A DNA stretch of 64,000 bases from Acinetobacter sp. A2 (GCF_012371325.1 NZ_JAAZQX010000001.1:158823-222822); one strand, 5' to 3'; positions 46,504 through 56,893 are shown, counted from the first letter of the stretch. The notes: generated by a model from the letters alone, not told the origin. Numbers and translations are program-made.

Positions 46504-47217
46504 TTAGTTGGTTGGGCCTTTATAACCTGTTAGCAATAATCCATAAGACTTGTCTTTGTCTTGGTGGGTGACTTTTACAGGTAAGTAGTCAAGTTTTGGT
46601 GCAAGCCAGAAAATCGTGTCACGGTTAGGTTTGTTGTGTTTAAGAACCACTTTAATGGTGTCAAACGTACCGTAATTGGTTTTGATTTTTTCTGAACCTT
46701 GTTTAATAAAGCGACGTGATTCAACTTCTTTGTTGTCAGCAATATAGTAGCTCGACTTTAAACCGCCACTTTTTAAGTCTTCACGAATTTGCAATTCTGC
46801 ATTGAGTTCATCCAACACACCTGCTTTCCACGCAAACGAGCGTGCATCGCTGTCTTTTTTGGTGTTAATGGTTTTTGCAGCAGGATTAAAATTAATATTC
46901 ATGGTGTTGTTATGCACCAAAATTTTACTGCTGCGGCTAAAACTAGACGAGCCAATTTTACCGTCATTAAAAGTAAAACGGCTGGTTTCAGTGGCAGATG
47001 CAATCACACCTGCTTTGGCTGCAAATACATAATTCCACTGATTGCCTGTTTTGCTTAAGGTACGTGTTGCAGAACCCAAGTTTTTACCATTGTAGTTAAA
47101 CTGGTAACTAGCTTGGAAAGGACTCATGGCAAATGCTTGGCTAGAGAAACCAGCCAAGAACAGTGCTGTGGACACACCGGCTGCCATACCCATTGTTTTC
47201 AATACATGATTTGCCAT
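46504..47217 (-). CDS. DUF3108 periplasmic protein
   Basis: Start at ATG 47217 (MANHVLKTMGMAAGVSTALF, 237 residues), which places a signal peptide at the N-terminus with cleavage after QAFA (about residue 30). The mature protein is beta-rich with the DUF3108 pattern: FQASYQFNYNGKNLGSATRT, then TSRFTFNDGKIGSSSFSRSS and IFWLAPKLDYLPVKVTHQDK. It is probably periplasmic and of the LolA-like/beta-barrel-shaped type; its role is unknown. It lies upstream of xpt on the same strand. Confidence 0.82.
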   Translation of the reverse strand: MANHVLKTMGMAAGVSTALFLAGFSSQAFAMSPFQASYQFNYNGKNLGSATRTLSKTGNQWNYVFAAKAGVIASATETSRFTFNDGKIGSSSFSRSSKILVHNNTMNINFNPAAKTINTKKDSDARSFAWKAGVLDELNAELQIREDLKSGGLKSSYYIADNKEVESRRFIKQGSEKIKTNYGTFDTIKVVLKHNKPNRDTIFWLAPKLDYLPVKVTHQDKDKSYGLLLTGYKGPTN

Positions 47218-47388
47218 TGCTGAGATATTTCCTCTGTATGTAGGGAGATGCAATTTGCTTGCTTGTTGCCATTATACGCATTGAATATGAAGAGAAAATT
47301 GGAAATTATGCGGCTTATGTAGTTTTCCTGTATGTATTCTCTTCCAAAATTTAACCAAATTTAGTAGATACGATGAGCAAGGCAGGCA

Positions 47389-48069
47389 TTAGCTTTGTTT
47401 TTGTTTCAATGGTGTCACTTGTGTATCTTCTAGGGTTTCACTCAGGTCATCCAGTCTTTCTTCAGACATTTTACGGAACAATGCCGTTAAATTGACGTTG
47501 CCCATCAGTACCAATTCGGCTTCACGTAATACAGCGTGATTCACGTGAACTTTGCCTAAGGTGTCAATGATCGAGCGGTTTTTGCCTAGCCAGCGGTTTA
47601 AGTCCAAATGCAGTAAGTCATCTTTGACTTTAATGACTTTAAGTTTTTCTAAAATCATCCCCAAAGGGTCGTCATTGCGTATTTTTTGATAGTAGAACAA
47701 GGCACATTTCACGGCAATTTTATGAAAAACACTTGGATAACTGGCATCAATTACTTGGGTGTCACTGATTTGTTCAAACACAATCAGTTGTGTGTTTTTA
47801 TTCAGCTCCATCTGTACCAGTTTTAAATCAACCGAAAGGGTAATGTTTAAACCGTTATAGTCCAGCGTAGCGTACAGGCGTAACCAGTCATCGTGTAAGT
47901 CTGCATGCAGATCTTGCAACATTTTCACATTATCAGTCACAAAGCGCTGAAAAGTCGCATTTAAGAAGACTTGAGATAATGGAAATTCACGTTCATCCTC
48001 AATAAATCCTTCCGCTTTTTGGTACACTTGTCGGATACGTTGAGAGATATTGGTGATCAGGCTTTGCAT
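47389..48069 (-). CDS. Conserved hypothetical cytoplasmic protein
   Basis: Start at ATG 48069 (MQSLITNISQRIRQVYQKAE, 226 residues); a TTG reading adds 13 residues without support. No signal peptide or membrane segment. It has an alpha/beta mix with a central DWLRLYATLDYNGLNITLSV segment and a basic C-terminal half (KLKVIKVKDDLLHLDLNRWL). I do not recognise a family. It stands alone between the DUF3108 gene and a divergent TonB-like gene. Confidence 0.65.
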   Translation of the reverse strand: MQSLITNISQRIRQVYQKAEGFIEDEREFPLSQVFLNATFQRFVTDNVKMLQDLHADLHDDWLRLYATLDYNGLNITLSVDLKLVQMELNKNTQLIVFEQISDTQVIDASYPSVFHKIAVKCALFYYQKIRNDDPLGMILEKLKVIKVKDDLLHLDLNRWLGKNRSIIDTLGKVHVNHAVLREAELVLMGNVNLTALFRKMSEERLDDLSETLEDTQVTPLKQKQS

Positions 48070-48321
48070 ACGGCGTCCAGGTCGTTCATTGATTCTTTTC
48101 AGATACAAATATTTTATCGAATTGTATTAAAAATACAGGCACAGAAGCTTGCAGTTTAGCAAAATAAATTGCACCATTTTTAATATTTTAAGATTCGGCA
48201 GTCAGCTTTTTGATGAACTTGGCAGTTTTGAAAAAAGTAAAATCTGTTCAAAGTAACTTGCTCTTAGATTTATACCGCATTTAGCGGCTTGGGGAATCGG
48301 ACATTTTGTCGGATTAATGTG

Positions 48322-49200
48322 ATGCTAAAAAAAATTCAATTGATGCCTACTTCACAAGAGTGGTGGAAAGACCCTATTTTTGCTGCTGCGTTACTCGTGG
48401 CTGCTGTGTTGCACGTGATGATTTTAGCTGTGCAATTTGCTGCACCACAGCAAAGCGATGCCGCAGTCAAAGAAATTGCGGTATCGGTACGTATGAGTGA
48501 TACAAAAGTTGAAGATGCAGACTTTTTAGCACAGGCCGATCAACAAGGTTCGGGTACTTTCCGAGAAGAACATCGCATGTCTAGTGACATGCCAGCACCT
48601 ATGACTGAGCAAAGTGCAGGTGAACAGCAGCTGGAAAGCTTAGAGCGTATGCAGCAACAGCGTGAATTAAACTTTGAAGAAAAAGTGTTGATGACCACGC
48701 TTAGCTGGCAAAAGCAGGCGGCAGAAAATCAGCGTAAAAAAGCCATGCAGGAATTGAATAGTCAGTTTCAGGCCAAGGCGGCCATGGTTGCAAGTATTGA
48801 GGCACAATATTTACAACGCCAACAAAACTTTAGCCGTCAGCAAAAAATTAAAACCATTGATGGAATTCAGGCCAAGCAAGACAACACTGCGGGCTATATG
48901 GAAAAATTCCGTCAAAAAGTCGAATTTTACGGTAACCGTTATTATCCTGAACAAGCCAAAGCACAGAATTTGGCTGGCGAAGTCCGTTTGATGGTGATTT
49001 TAAATAACAATGGCGGGATTCGTGCCATTCGTTTAATTGAAAGTTCAGGCCATGCCATGCTGGATGAAGCAGCGAAGGCTTCGGTGCGTAAGGCCGCACC
49101 TTTTGGTGCATTCGATGCGAAAATGAAAGATATTTCTGAATTACGGATTGTGCGGACGTGGCGCTTTGACCCTGCCGAAGCTGAGTTTGAGGTGCGCTAG
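48322..49200 (+). CDS. TonB-family protein without partner genes
   Basis: Protein of 292 residues from ATG 48322. One membrane helix (PIFAAALLVAAVLHVMILAV, about 16-36) is followed by a long Gln/Glu/Met-rich helical region (about 85-180) instead of a Pro-rich spacer. The C-terminal TonB-like domain is at about 200-292 (KVEFYGNRYYPEQAKAQNLA, GEVRLMVILNNNGGIRAIRL, LDEAAKASVRKAAPFGAF). It has no exbB or exbD beside it, unlike the operon at 39542. It could use the shared ExbB-ExbD or serve a TolA-like task. Confidence 0.85.
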   Translation: MLKKIQLMPTSQEWWKDPIFAAALLVAAVLHVMILAVQFAAPQQSDAAVKEIAVSVRMSDTKVEDADFLAQADQQGSGTFREEHRMSSDMPAPMTEQSAGEQQLESLERMQQQRELNFEEKVLMTTLSWQKQAAENQRKKAMQELNSQFQAKAAMVASIEAQYLQRQQNFSRQQKIKTIDGIQAKQDNTAGYMEKFRQKVEFYGNRYYPEQAKAQNLAGEVRLMVILNNNGGIRAIRLIESSGHAMLDEAAKASVRKAAPFGAFDAKMKDISELRIVRTWRFDPAEAEFEVR

Positions 49201-49202
49201 TT

Positions 49203-49555
49203 TTTCCCTCTCTCTAACTCTCTCCCGAAGGGAGAGAGAATTTTGTGTGTAGTGTTAAAATCATAGGATTCTACCCACGTTCTCCTTCCTACGAGGGAAT
49301 TAGAGGAAGGGCTTTCAGAGGACGAAGTAATAAAAATCTGATCTCTGCAATGTTCTTCTAGTATTTAGCAATCATGGGACTCTCATGATTGTTCTCCCTC
49401 CCACTGGGAGGGAGTTAGAGAGAGGGGCTTTCATAGATATAGTAACTACATCTGATTTCTTCTTTGTGCAGCAATGTTCTTGTAGTATTCAGCAATCATA
49501 GGCTCTAACTCACGTTCTTCTTCGCGAGGGAATTAGAAGTAGGACAGTTTTCAAT
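49203..49555. repeat. Imperfect tandem array of palindromic repeats
   Basis: After a CTCTCTCCC / GGGAGAGAG hairpin (49218-49238), three related units begin with GTTCTCC or GTTCTTC at 49279, 49391 and 49514 (spacing 112 and 123 bp). Each opens with a CT-rich/GA-rich palindrome. The first two share diverged spacers containing TCTGAT, GCAATGTTCTT and GTATT(T/C)AGCAATCAT. No open reading frame. The first hairpin probably also ends the TonB-like gene. Related to the element at 6074-6143. Confidence 0.8.
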
Positions 49556-49580
49556 AAAAAAGCGAGCCGAAGCCCGCTAT
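49556..49580 (-). terminator. ybeY terminator
   Basis: Stem AGCGAGC / GCCCGCT (one mismatch) with a CGAA loop and a minus-strand T-run. Confidence 0.75.
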
Positions 49581-49606
49581 TTTTATAGTGTTCTAGAACT
49601 TCAAAT

Positions 49607-50089
49607 TTAATCTCTTTCCACGTATGGATTTTCTAAGCCCAACTTGGCAAGAATCTCAATTTCTAAAGCTTCCATTTCTTCGGCATCCTCATCTGAGGTT
49701 TCATGGTCGTAGCCCATGAGATGCAGCGTGCCGTGTACCAGCATGTGAGTGAAATGTGCCAAAGGTGTTTTAGCTTGTTCGGCTGCTTCCTGTAAAACCA
49801 CAGGAATACAAATCACCAGATCACCAATTGGAAAGCTTGGCAACACTTGTGCCATTTCATCGGGTAAATCACTCGGGAAAGACAAGACATTGGTCGATTT
49901 GTCTTTTTTGCGATATTCCAGATTAAGCTTGAGACTTTCTGCATGATCAACACAGGCAATCCCAATTTCACAGTCACTTTGGGTGTCTATATGCCTTAAA
50001 GTGGTTTCCACCACTTTTTTAAGATAGGCGCGCTTTAATACCAGCTCAGGTGCTTGAATGTCCTGTTGCAGGCTTAGACTTAGTTTCAA
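49607..50089 (-). CDS. ybeY: Endoribonuclease YbeY
   Basis: Zinc-dependent RNase for 16S rRNA 3' maturation and ribosome quality control. It is 160 residues long. The metal-binding motif [11 protein letters not shown] near residues 115-125 holds three His. The other conserved block is [13 protein letters not shown] near residue 60. An AAGGAT ribosome site precedes the ATG. It follows phoH by 43 bp in the miaB-phoH-ybeY run, an order shared with E. coli. Confidence 0.97.
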   Translation of the reverse strand: MKLSLSLQQDIQAPELVLKRAYLKKVVETTLRHIDTQSDCEIGIACVDHAESLKLNLEYRKKDKSTNVLSFPSDLPDEMAQVLPSFPIGDLVICIPVVLQEAAEQAKTPLAHFTHMLVHGTLHLMGYDHETSDEDAEEMEALEIEILAKLGLENPYVERD

Positions 50090-50132
50090 AATGAATCCTT
50101 AATACTTCAGTAGGTTGCAGAACGCACAGCCA

Positions 50133-51206
50133 CTAGTGCTGTGCATCTGCTGCGGCATCATTTTCCGCAATTAAAGCTTCCTGACGTGCTTTGCGTTCAG
50201 CACGTGCTTCGGCACTTAAACGCTGTTGCTCACTGTCCCAGCCTTCGTAGGCTTCAACAATTTTTTGCACCAACTGGTGACGTACTACATCACGTGAGTG
50301 GAAACGTGTGATGTGAATTTCATGCACATTTTCCAAGACACGCAGCGCATGAGATAAACCTGATTGCTGACCACGTGGTAAATCAACCTGAGTCACGTCA
50401 CCAGTAATGACCGCACGAGAGCCAAAGCCCAAACGAGTCAGGAACATTTTCATTTGTTCAGGGGTGGTATTCTGCGCTTCATCCAAAATCACAAAAGAGT
50501 GATTTAGGGTGCGACCACGCATATATGCTAGGGGCGCAACTTCAATTACTTGACGTTCAATGAGTTTGGCCACTTTCTCAAAACCCAACATTTCATATAG
50601 GGCGTCATAAAGTGGGCGCAAGTAGGGGTCAATTTTTTGGGTTAAATCACCAGGTAGGAAACCCAGTTTTTCACCTGCTTCAACCGCAGGACGCACCAAT
50701 AGAATTCGCTGAATTTCATTGCGTTCCAGCATATCTACGGCAGCAGCTACGGCCAAATAGGTTTTACCTGTACCTGCAGGACCAATACCAAAAGAAATAT
50801 CGCTTTGCAAAATACGCTGAACATAACGCTTTTGGTTGGCACCGCGTGGGTTAATACGGCCTTTGCGGGTTTGTAACCAAACAGCATCCAATCCAGTATG
50901 CTCTTGCCCATCATCCGATTGTAATTCACGGTCAGTCTGACTGCCTTGAATCATCATGTGGAGCGTGTCTGCACTGATTTGTGCAGAACTTTCCGCTTCT
51001 TCATGCAGGCGTTGCAAGAGCGTTTCGGCTCGCTCAACTGCATCAATTTCCCCATCTATAAAAAAGGCGTCACCACGATGGGAAATTTGGACGTCTAGGC
51101 GTTGTTCGATTTGTTTCAAATGTCCGTTATAAGCACCGAGCATGCTTTTTAAACGTTCCATTGAAATACCAGGAAAAGTTACTGTACGTCGAATCGCTGC
51201 AGTCAA
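50133..51206 (-). CDS. ybeZ: PhoH-family protein (YbeZ)
   Basis: Cytoplasmic NTPase of 357 residues. Walker A is GPAGTGKTYLAV near residue 140 and Walker B is FVILDEAQNTTPEQMK, with the family motif GDVTQVDLPRG. The N-terminal KH-like part (residues 20-70) and the basic C-terminal tail support RNA association. The start codon is TTG, supported by AAGGAA 6 nt upstream. It works with YbeY in ribosome metabolism in E. coli; the same gene pair is kept here. Confidence 0.93.
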   Translation of the reverse strand: MTAAIRRTVTFPGISMERLKSMLGAYNGHLKQIEQRLDVQISHRGDAFFIDGEIDAVERAETLLQRLHEEAESSAQISADTLHMMIQGSQTDRELQSDDGQEHTGLDAVWLQTRKGRINPRGANQKRYVQRILQSDISFGIGPAGTGKTYLAVAAAVDMLERNEIQRILLVRPAVEAGEKLGFLPGDLTQKIDPYLRPLYDALYEMLGFEKVAKLIERQVIEVAPLAYMRGRTLNHSFVILDEAQNTTPEQMKMFLTRLGFGSRAVITGDVTQVDLPRGQQSGLSHALRVLENVHEIHITRFHSRDVVRHQLVQKIVEAYEGWDSEQQRLSAEARAERKARQEALIAENDAAADAQH

Positions 51207-51245
51207 GAGAATTCCTTAATCTGTTATTGGACTTTAGCTCCTACA

Positions 51246-52700
51246 TTACGCCACGTCAGGCTCAAGATTCAAGAGCTCACCATAAACTAAATTCAAAGTT
51301 TTAATCTCGGTAATCTCAATCTCCGCAAAGCGTCCGACCCAAGCAGGGTCACCAATAAATGTTACTAAACGTGTATTGTCTGCTGTGCCGACCAAAATGT
51401 TCGGATCTTTATCAGAAACATTTTCAATCAGGACACGTTGCACCGTACCCAGCATGGCATCGGTCTTATCAATACTCGATTGTTTGATCCATTGTTGGAC
51501 TTTGGCCAAACGCTCTTTTTTCACATCTTCAGGTGTGGTGTCTTCAAGTTCAGATGCAGGCGTACCTGGACGTTTTGAATAGATGAAACTGTACGAGTGG
51601 TCAAAATCCATCTCTTGAATAAACTGATAAGTTTCTTCAAAGTTTTGATCGGTTTCACCAGGGAAGCCAATAATAAAATCGCTAGATAAATGCATATCTG
51701 GGCGCACTTTACGTAATTTGGCAATCTTGTCGATATACACATCAATGGTGTGGTTACGCTTCATGGCTTGTAGCACATCGTTTGAGCCACTTTGTACAGG
51801 TAAGTGTAAATGCGACACCATTTGCGGTAAATCACGGTAGCATTGAATTAAATCATCATTAAATTCAAGCGGGTGTGATGTGGTGTAACGAATACGACCA
51901 ATGCCAGGCACTTCGGCAACTAAACGCAGTAAATCTGCGAAAGTACAAATTTTGCCGTCAAAAGTCTCACCACGGTAACCATTCACGTTTTGACCGAGCA
52001 AGCTAATTTCACGTACACCTTTTTCTGCCAAAGTCGCAATTTCAGCCAAGACATCATCTAAAGGACGTGAAACTTCTTCACCACGGGTATATGGCACGAC
52101 ACAGAATGAGCAGTATTTTGAACAGCCTTCCATAATCGATACAAAGGCCTTAAAGCCTTCAACTCGCGGCTCAGGTAGGAAGTCGAACTTTTCGATGTCT
52201 GGGAAAGAAATATCCACCAGTTTGATTTTTTCTTTCTTTGGTTTTTCGACCTGATCGTGGTGTTGATCAAGCATTTGCGGTAAACGGTGTAAGGTTTGTG
52301 GACCAAAAATCATATCCACATACGGGGCACGCTTTTGAATATTGTCGCCTTCCTGAGAAGCGACGCAACCGCCTACGCCAATCACCAAATCAGGATTTTT
52401 TTCTTTCAGCTTACGCCAGCGACCTAATTCAGAAAACACCTTTTCCTGCGCTTTTTCACGAATCGAACAGGTATTCATGAGCAGAATATCGGCATCAGCA
52501 GGGTTGCTGGTCAGTACATAGCCGTGAGAATCGCCTAAAAGGTCTGCCATACGGTGACTGTCATACTCATTCATCTGACACCCTTGCGTTTCGATATACA
52601 GTTTTTTGACTGAACCGTCGGCTGGGGTGTGCTGTGGCTGGGTAACAGTGTTTTCTGAGGCAGCTTGGGCACCATTGGGGATGAAGGTTTGAACCGTCAT
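51246..52700 (-). CDS. miaB: tRNA-2-methylthio-N6-dimethylallyladenosine synthase MiaB
   Basis: Radical-SAM methylthiotransferase modifying A37 of tRNAs. Start at ATG 52700 ([14 protein letters not shown], 484 residues) with AGGAG 6 nt upstream. The N-terminal UPF0004 domain has [12 protein letters not shown] plus two more cluster cysteines ([23 protein letters not shown]). The radical-SAM motif is [20 protein letters not shown] domain ends the protein. About 35 residues before the UPF0004 domain are a Gln/Thr/Pro-rich extension. It leads the phoH-ybeY run. Confidence 0.97.
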   Translation of the reverse strand: MTVQTFIPNGAQAASENTVTQPQHTPADGSVKKLYIETQGCQMNEYDSHRMADLLGDSHGYVLTSNPADADILLMNTCSIREKAQEKVFSELGRWRKLKEKNPDLVIGVGGCVASQEGDNIQKRAPYVDMIFGPQTLHRLPQMLDQHHDQVEKPKKEKIKLVDISFPDIEKFDFLPEPRVEGFKAFVSIMEGCSKYCSFCVVPYTRGEEVSRPLDDVLAEIATLAEKGVREISLLGQNVNGYRGETFDGKICTFADLLRLVAEVPGIGRIRYTTSHPLEFNDDLIQCYRDLPQMVSHLHLPVQSGSNDVLQAMKRNHTIDVYIDKIAKLRKVRPDMHLSSDFIIGFPGETDQNFEETYQFIQEMDFDHSYSFIYSKRPGTPASELEDTTPEDVKKERLAKVQQWIKQSSIDKTDAMLGTVQRVLIENVSDKDPNILVGTADNTRLVTFIGDPAWVGRFAEIEITEIKTLNLVYGELLNLEPDVA

Positions 52701-52969
52701 GTAGGCTCCTAAGAGATAGTTCACTAAATCGTTTATAAAAAATAAACGTCATTAGACAAAAGAAAGGCGCATATTTTAGCAGGAATTCACGCTAAACTGA
52801 CAGCCTTAAATCAGCACAACAGCTGATTGAAATATGAAGAAATTTGTTTGAACATGAGTTGTAAGATTAATAGTGTCTAATCAGAAGGTTACATAACAGA
52901 ACACAACTGCGGTTCTAGACTAATTAAACTAAACCTAAAGATGAGATGCGGACCTCGAGGCGGAAGTAA

Positions 52970-54946
52970 ATGACCGAAAGCAAGCGAATGCTGCAAATGA
53001 TGAAACAAAATAATAATTTAGCTAAAAAGCTTGCTTTGAGCCTTGTTTCATTTGCAGTCATGGCAAGTACGCATGCGGCAAATGAACAGTTCAATGATGC
53101 GTTACGTGCCGCCAATTCAGGTGATGTCGATTTATTGCAGCAGTATCAATACGCCATGCAAAATGATGTATTGGGCTATTATCCTGAATATTGGTCATTA
53201 AATACTAACCTTGGCATGCAGCCTGCCACCGCTATTATCCAGTTTGCACAGCGACATCCTCAATCAGCTATGGCGGAAAAATTGGCTGCCGACTATGTCG
53301 AAGAAAAAGTTAAACAAGCAGATTTTGGCAGTGCACAACCTGTGCTTGCCTATGTGAGTAATGCCGATCAGGCGGAAAGTTGTGCTATGGCGCAGGTGCG
53401 CACCCGTTCGGGCGATCCTTTAGTGCTGGCTGAATATAAAGATGTTTGGCTGACCACTAATTCACAACCTGAATCTTGTACAGGTTTGGGCCGCATGATG
53501 CTCTCTAGTCCAATCATGACTCAGCAAGACAAGCAGCAGCGTTTGTGGGGGCAATTGCGTGCAGGGCAGTCAGGGCAAGCTTTGGCGACTGCGCAAAGTT
53601 TGGGTATGAATCTGAGTTTGGCACAACTGAACAGTATTCAGGCTAATCCACTGAATTATTTATGGTCGGCCCCAAAAGCCAGCAATGAAGATCACGCTTA
53701 TTTAATTTATGCCATAGGTCGTTTAGCCGACAGTGATCTGGATTCGGCCTTGTCTTCGCTAAAACGGAGCGCAGAGGGCACACCCGATGCCGTACAAAAA
53801 GCGTTGCACCGTGCAGTAGGCTATATTGGCGGCACCACGGTGATGAAAAATAATTTCAACCGTGAAGTGTTAAATGCCTTAGATGCCAGTTATGGCTTGC
53901 CATTTAGCCCCGAAGAGGCAGAAATTTATGCCAGACAGGCCATCCGCTTTGGTGCATGGGAAAGTGTGATTCGTGCAGTAGACAGCATGAGTGTGACTCA
54001 GAAACAAGAAGACCGTTGGCAATACTGGTTGGCCCGTGCCTCAGAACAACGTGGTGATGCAGCATCAAAACGCAGTGCGCAAAATATTTATAAACAGTTG
54101 GCACAGGGCGATGATTATCACAACTTATTAGCAAAAGATCGTCTTGGGCAGCGTTACAATGCCATTCCAGTAAATAGCCAGCCGACAACTAATGATTTGC
54201 AGCGTTTAAATCAGGATATTCACTTTAACCGTGCTTTTGCCTTACGTGAAATTAATGCGCCCGCCAATTATGTGAATCGAGAATGGAATTGGGCGGTACG
54301 TCAGGCCTATTTAAGACAGGATGATGGTTTGATTTTGGCAGCCGCCAAACGTGCGACCGATATGGGGTGGTACGACCGTGCAATTTATGCAGCAGACCGT
54401 ACTGTGAATAAGCACAACTACAGTTACCGTTATGCAATGCCACACCGTAATTATGTGGTGAGTCATAGTCAAAATGCAGGTATTGACCCTGCTTGGGCTT
54501 ATGGTTTGATGCGTCAAGAAAGCCGTTTCAATACTACGGCACGTTCGCATGTCGGTGCGGGTGGACTCATGCAAATTATGCCAGACACGGCACGTTTGGT
54601 TGCACGACAAATGGGTGAAACTTACAATCCTGCTGCACTCAGTGATATGAATACCAATATCCGCTACGGTACATTTTATTTGTCGACCATTCAGCGACAA
54701 TTAAGCAATAGTCCTGTGCTGGCCACAGCAGGGTACAACGCAGGGCCAAACCGTGCACGCCGTTGGCAGCCAGAGTTTCAGCAAATTGCAGCAGACCAAT
54801 ATACTGAAAGTATTCCTTTGCTGGAAACACGTGACTATGTAAAACACGTCATGACCAATGCTACACATTATGGATTGATGTTAGGTCAAGGCGGACAATC
54901 TATGAGTAGTCGTATGCAAAGTATTCCATCACGCAATACACCATAG
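52970..54946 (+). CDS. Soluble lytic murein transglycosylase (Slt-type)
   Basis: Periplasmic enzyme of 658 residues cleaving peptidoglycan to 1,6-anhydro-muropeptides. The signal peptide is ALSLVSFAVMASTHA after a basic start. A long alpha-helical superhelix (U and L domains) spans about 30-490. The C-terminal SLT domain is at about 500-630: GLMRQESRFNTTARSHVGAG with catalytic Glu, then GLMQIMPDTARLVARQMG and YNAGPNRARRW. The start has GGAAG upstream; the in-frame ATGs at 52988, 52997 and 53000 are later alternatives. It is the usual length for Slt70 proteins. Confidence 0.92.
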   Translation: MTESKRMLQMMKQNNNLAKKLALSLVSFAVMASTHAANEQFNDALRAANSGDVDLLQQYQYAMQNDVLGYYPEYWSLNTNLGMQPATAIIQFAQRHPQSAMAEKLAADYVEEKVKQADFGSAQPVLAYVSNADQAESCAMAQVRTRSGDPLVLAEYKDVWLTTNSQPESCTGLGRMMLSSPIMTQQDKQQRLWGQLRAGQSGQALATAQSLGMNLSLAQLNSIQANPLNYLWSAPKASNEDHAYLIYAIGRLADSDLDSALSSLKRSAEGTPDAVQKALHRAVGYIGGTTVMKNNFNREVLNALDASYGLPFSPEEAEIYARQAIRFGAWESVIRAVDSMSVTQKQEDRWQYWLARASEQRGDAASKRSAQNIYKQLAQGDDYHNLLAKDRLGQRYNAIPVNSQPTTNDLQRLNQDIHFNRAFALREINAPANYVNREWNWAVRQAYLRQDDGLILAAAKRATDMGWYDRAIYAADRTVNKHNYSYRYAMPHRNYVVSHSQNAGIDPAWAYGLMRQESRFNTTARSHVGAGGLMQIMPDTARLVARQMGETYNPAALSDMNTNIRYGTFYLSTIQRQLSNSPVLATAGYNAGPNRARRWQPEFQQIAADQYTESIPLLETRDYVKHVMTNATHYGLMLGQGGQSMSSRMQSIPSRNTP

Positions 54947-55005
54947 TTAGTGGAATACTCAAGCATGCTATTTGTCATCGAATCACTATTTAGGGGGCAG
55001 AATCA

Positions 55006-55665
55006 TTGAAAATGAGGATGGGTACCATTTTGCAGCCAATTCATTTTGCATTGCTCAGTTTGGGTGGTGCTGCTTTGGTCATGTGTACACAAAATGCATT
55101 TTCAGCTCCTGTGCAAGGCTATGTGATGTCGGTTCAAATGACTCCAGCCGTATGTTTAATTGATTCAACCAAAAGCAAAAAGCGTAAATGTTTAGAAGGT
55201 TACTCGCTGAATATTGAGGGTTTATATCCTGAAGTAGCGACACGTGAATGTAGCACCCATTCATCGGCAAAGTTACCACCGTTACAAGCGAAGGTGGTGG
55301 CGCGAGTCATGCCCGATGATGCTGCACGAGTACAGCTTTGGCAGGGGATAGGTGGGTGTGTGCCTATGAATGCTAGTCAGTATTTCCGAATGATCATTAA
55401 CAATGCAGATCGGATTAATGTGCCTGCGGTATTGACCGGACAAGACACTCAAACCGTACAACTGGGTCAGTTGCGTAGCCTGTTCTTAAAATCTAACTCG
55501 GGTATGTCATCCAAAAGCATTCATTTTCAATGCTCGAATCATCAGGGCAGCAGTTATTTAACCGAAATCAAAATTTGCTATAACAGTGCTGGGCGCTATA
55601 AGCAGTGTGCTGCCAACATTGGGTCAAATTGCCCAAGTCAGTTTGTGATTAAAGGTTCTTACTAG
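55006..55665 (+). CDS. RNase T2-family (RNase I-like) pseudoenzyme candidate
   Basis: Secreted protein of 219 residues. A TTG start at 55006 fits an AGGGGG ribosome site 8 nt upstream; ATG 55012 is the alternative. The signal peptide ends near QNAFSA. The body follows RNase I in outline: a TPAVCL Cys segment, GYSLNIEGLYPE where RNase T2 enzymes have an HGLWP block, GGCVPMNASQYFRMIINN where they have the KHG block, then YLTEIKICYNSAG and the ending NCPSQFVIKGSY. The His in the first catalytic block is Glu here, and no HExxKHG is present. I infer an inactive or altered enzyme; the homology itself is by eye. Confidence 0.65.
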   Translation: MKMRMGTILQPIHFALLSLGGAALVMCTQNAFSAPVQGYVMSVQMTPAVCLIDSTKSKKRKCLEGYSLNIEGLYPEVATRECSTHSSAKLPPLQAKVVARVMPDDAARVQLWQGIGGCVPMNASQYFRMIINNADRINVPAVLTGQDTQTVQLGQLRSLFLKSNSGMSSKSIHFQCSNHQGSSYLTEIKICYNSAGRYKQCAANIGSNCPSQFVIKGSY

Positions 55666-55866
55666 GTTTTTGAGCGCATTAAATTTGTGGTTTTGAGTCT
55701 TTTGGAAATATTTTATTTATATTTTCTATCAGACTTTTGTGGAATTTGATGCGCTTTTGCATGCATCCGCTGAATGATTGGAGTACAATCTTTCGCGTTT
55801 ATGATTATTAGATTAAATGGACTGACTATTTAATCGCATTGACTATCCTCAACTGGAGATAATTAC

Positions 55867-56853
55867 ATGAAGCAACCCGTTCGTGTTGCCGTGACTGGCG
55901 CTGCAGGTCAAATTGGTTACAGCTTATTATTCCGTATCGCTAGCGGTGAAATGTTGGGTAAAGACCAACCAGTTATTCTTCAATTGTTAGAAATTCCTGT
56001 TGAGAAAGCTCAACAAGCGCTTAAAGGCGTAATGATGGAACTTGACGACTGTGCTTTCCCATTATTGGCAGGCATGATCGGTACTGATGATCCTAAAGTT
56101 GCATTTAAAGATGCTGACTACGCTTTATTAGTTGGTTCACGTCCACGTGGTCCTGGTATGGAACGTGCTGACTTGTTAAAAGTGAACGGCGAAATCTTCA
56201 TTGGTCAAGGTCAAGCATTGAACGAAGTTGCTAGCCGTGACGTTAAAGTTCTTGTTGTAGGTAACCCTGCGAACACGAATGCTTACATCGCAATGAAATC
56301 TGCTGCAGACCTTCCTGCGAAAAACTTCACAGCAATGTTACGTCTTGACCACAACCGTGCGTTAACTCAACTTGCTCAAAAAGCGGGTGTTGCAGTTTCT
56401 GACATCAAAAACATGACAGTTTGGGGTAACCACTCTCCAACAATGTATGCTGACTACCGTTTTGCGAATGTAAACGGCGAAAGCTTAAAAGACAAAATCA
56501 ACGATGCAGAATGGAACAAAGACGTATTCCTTCCAACAGTTGGTAAGCGTGGTGCTGCGATCATCGAAGCGCGTGGTTTATCTTCTGCTGCTTCTGCTGC
56601 AAACGCTGCAATTGACCACATGCGTGACTGGGCGCTTGGCACAAACGGCGAATGGGTAACTATGGGTATCCCTTCTGACGGTTCTTACGGTATTCCTGAA
56701 GGCGTAATGTTCGGTTTCCCTGTAACTTGCGAAAATGGCGAGTACAAAATCGTTCAAGGTCTTGAAATCGACGAGTTCAGCCGTGAGCGTATCAACTTCA
56801 CGTTAAACGAACTTGAAGAAGAGCGCGCAGCAATTGCTGACATGCTTAAATAA
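55867..56853 (+). CDS. mdh: Malate dehydrogenase
   Basis: NAD-dependent oxidation of malate to oxaloacetate in the TCA cycle. It is 328 residues, of the longer type found in Acinetobacter and Burkholderia rather than the E. coli 312-residue type. The NAD loop is [19 protein letters not shown] and the substrate loop Arg is in [15 protein letters not shown]. The catalytic Asp is in LRLDHNRA and the His in [12 protein letters not shown]. An ATGGAGATAATTAC-like leader gives a GGAG ribosome site. Codon use is that of a highly expressed gene (CGT, GGT, AAC). Confidence 0.98.
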   Translation: MKQPVRVAVTGAAGQIGYSLLFRIASGEMLGKDQPVILQLLEIPVEKAQQALKGVMMELDDCAFPLLAGMIGTDDPKVAFKDADYALLVGSRPRGPGMERADLLKVNGEIFIGQGQALNEVASRDVKVLVVGNPANTNAYIAMKSAADLPAKNFTAMLRLDHNRALTQLAQKAGVAVSDIKNMTVWGNHSPTMYADYRFANVNGESLKDKINDAEWNKDVFLPTVGKRGAAIIEARGLSSAASAANAAIDHMRDWALGTNGEWVTMGIPSDGSYGIPEGVMFGFPVTCENGEYKIVQGLEIDEFSRERINFTLNELEEERAAIADMLK

Positions 56854-56893
56854 TTTAATCTTATAGATTAAATTTAAAACTCGATTAAGAGTT

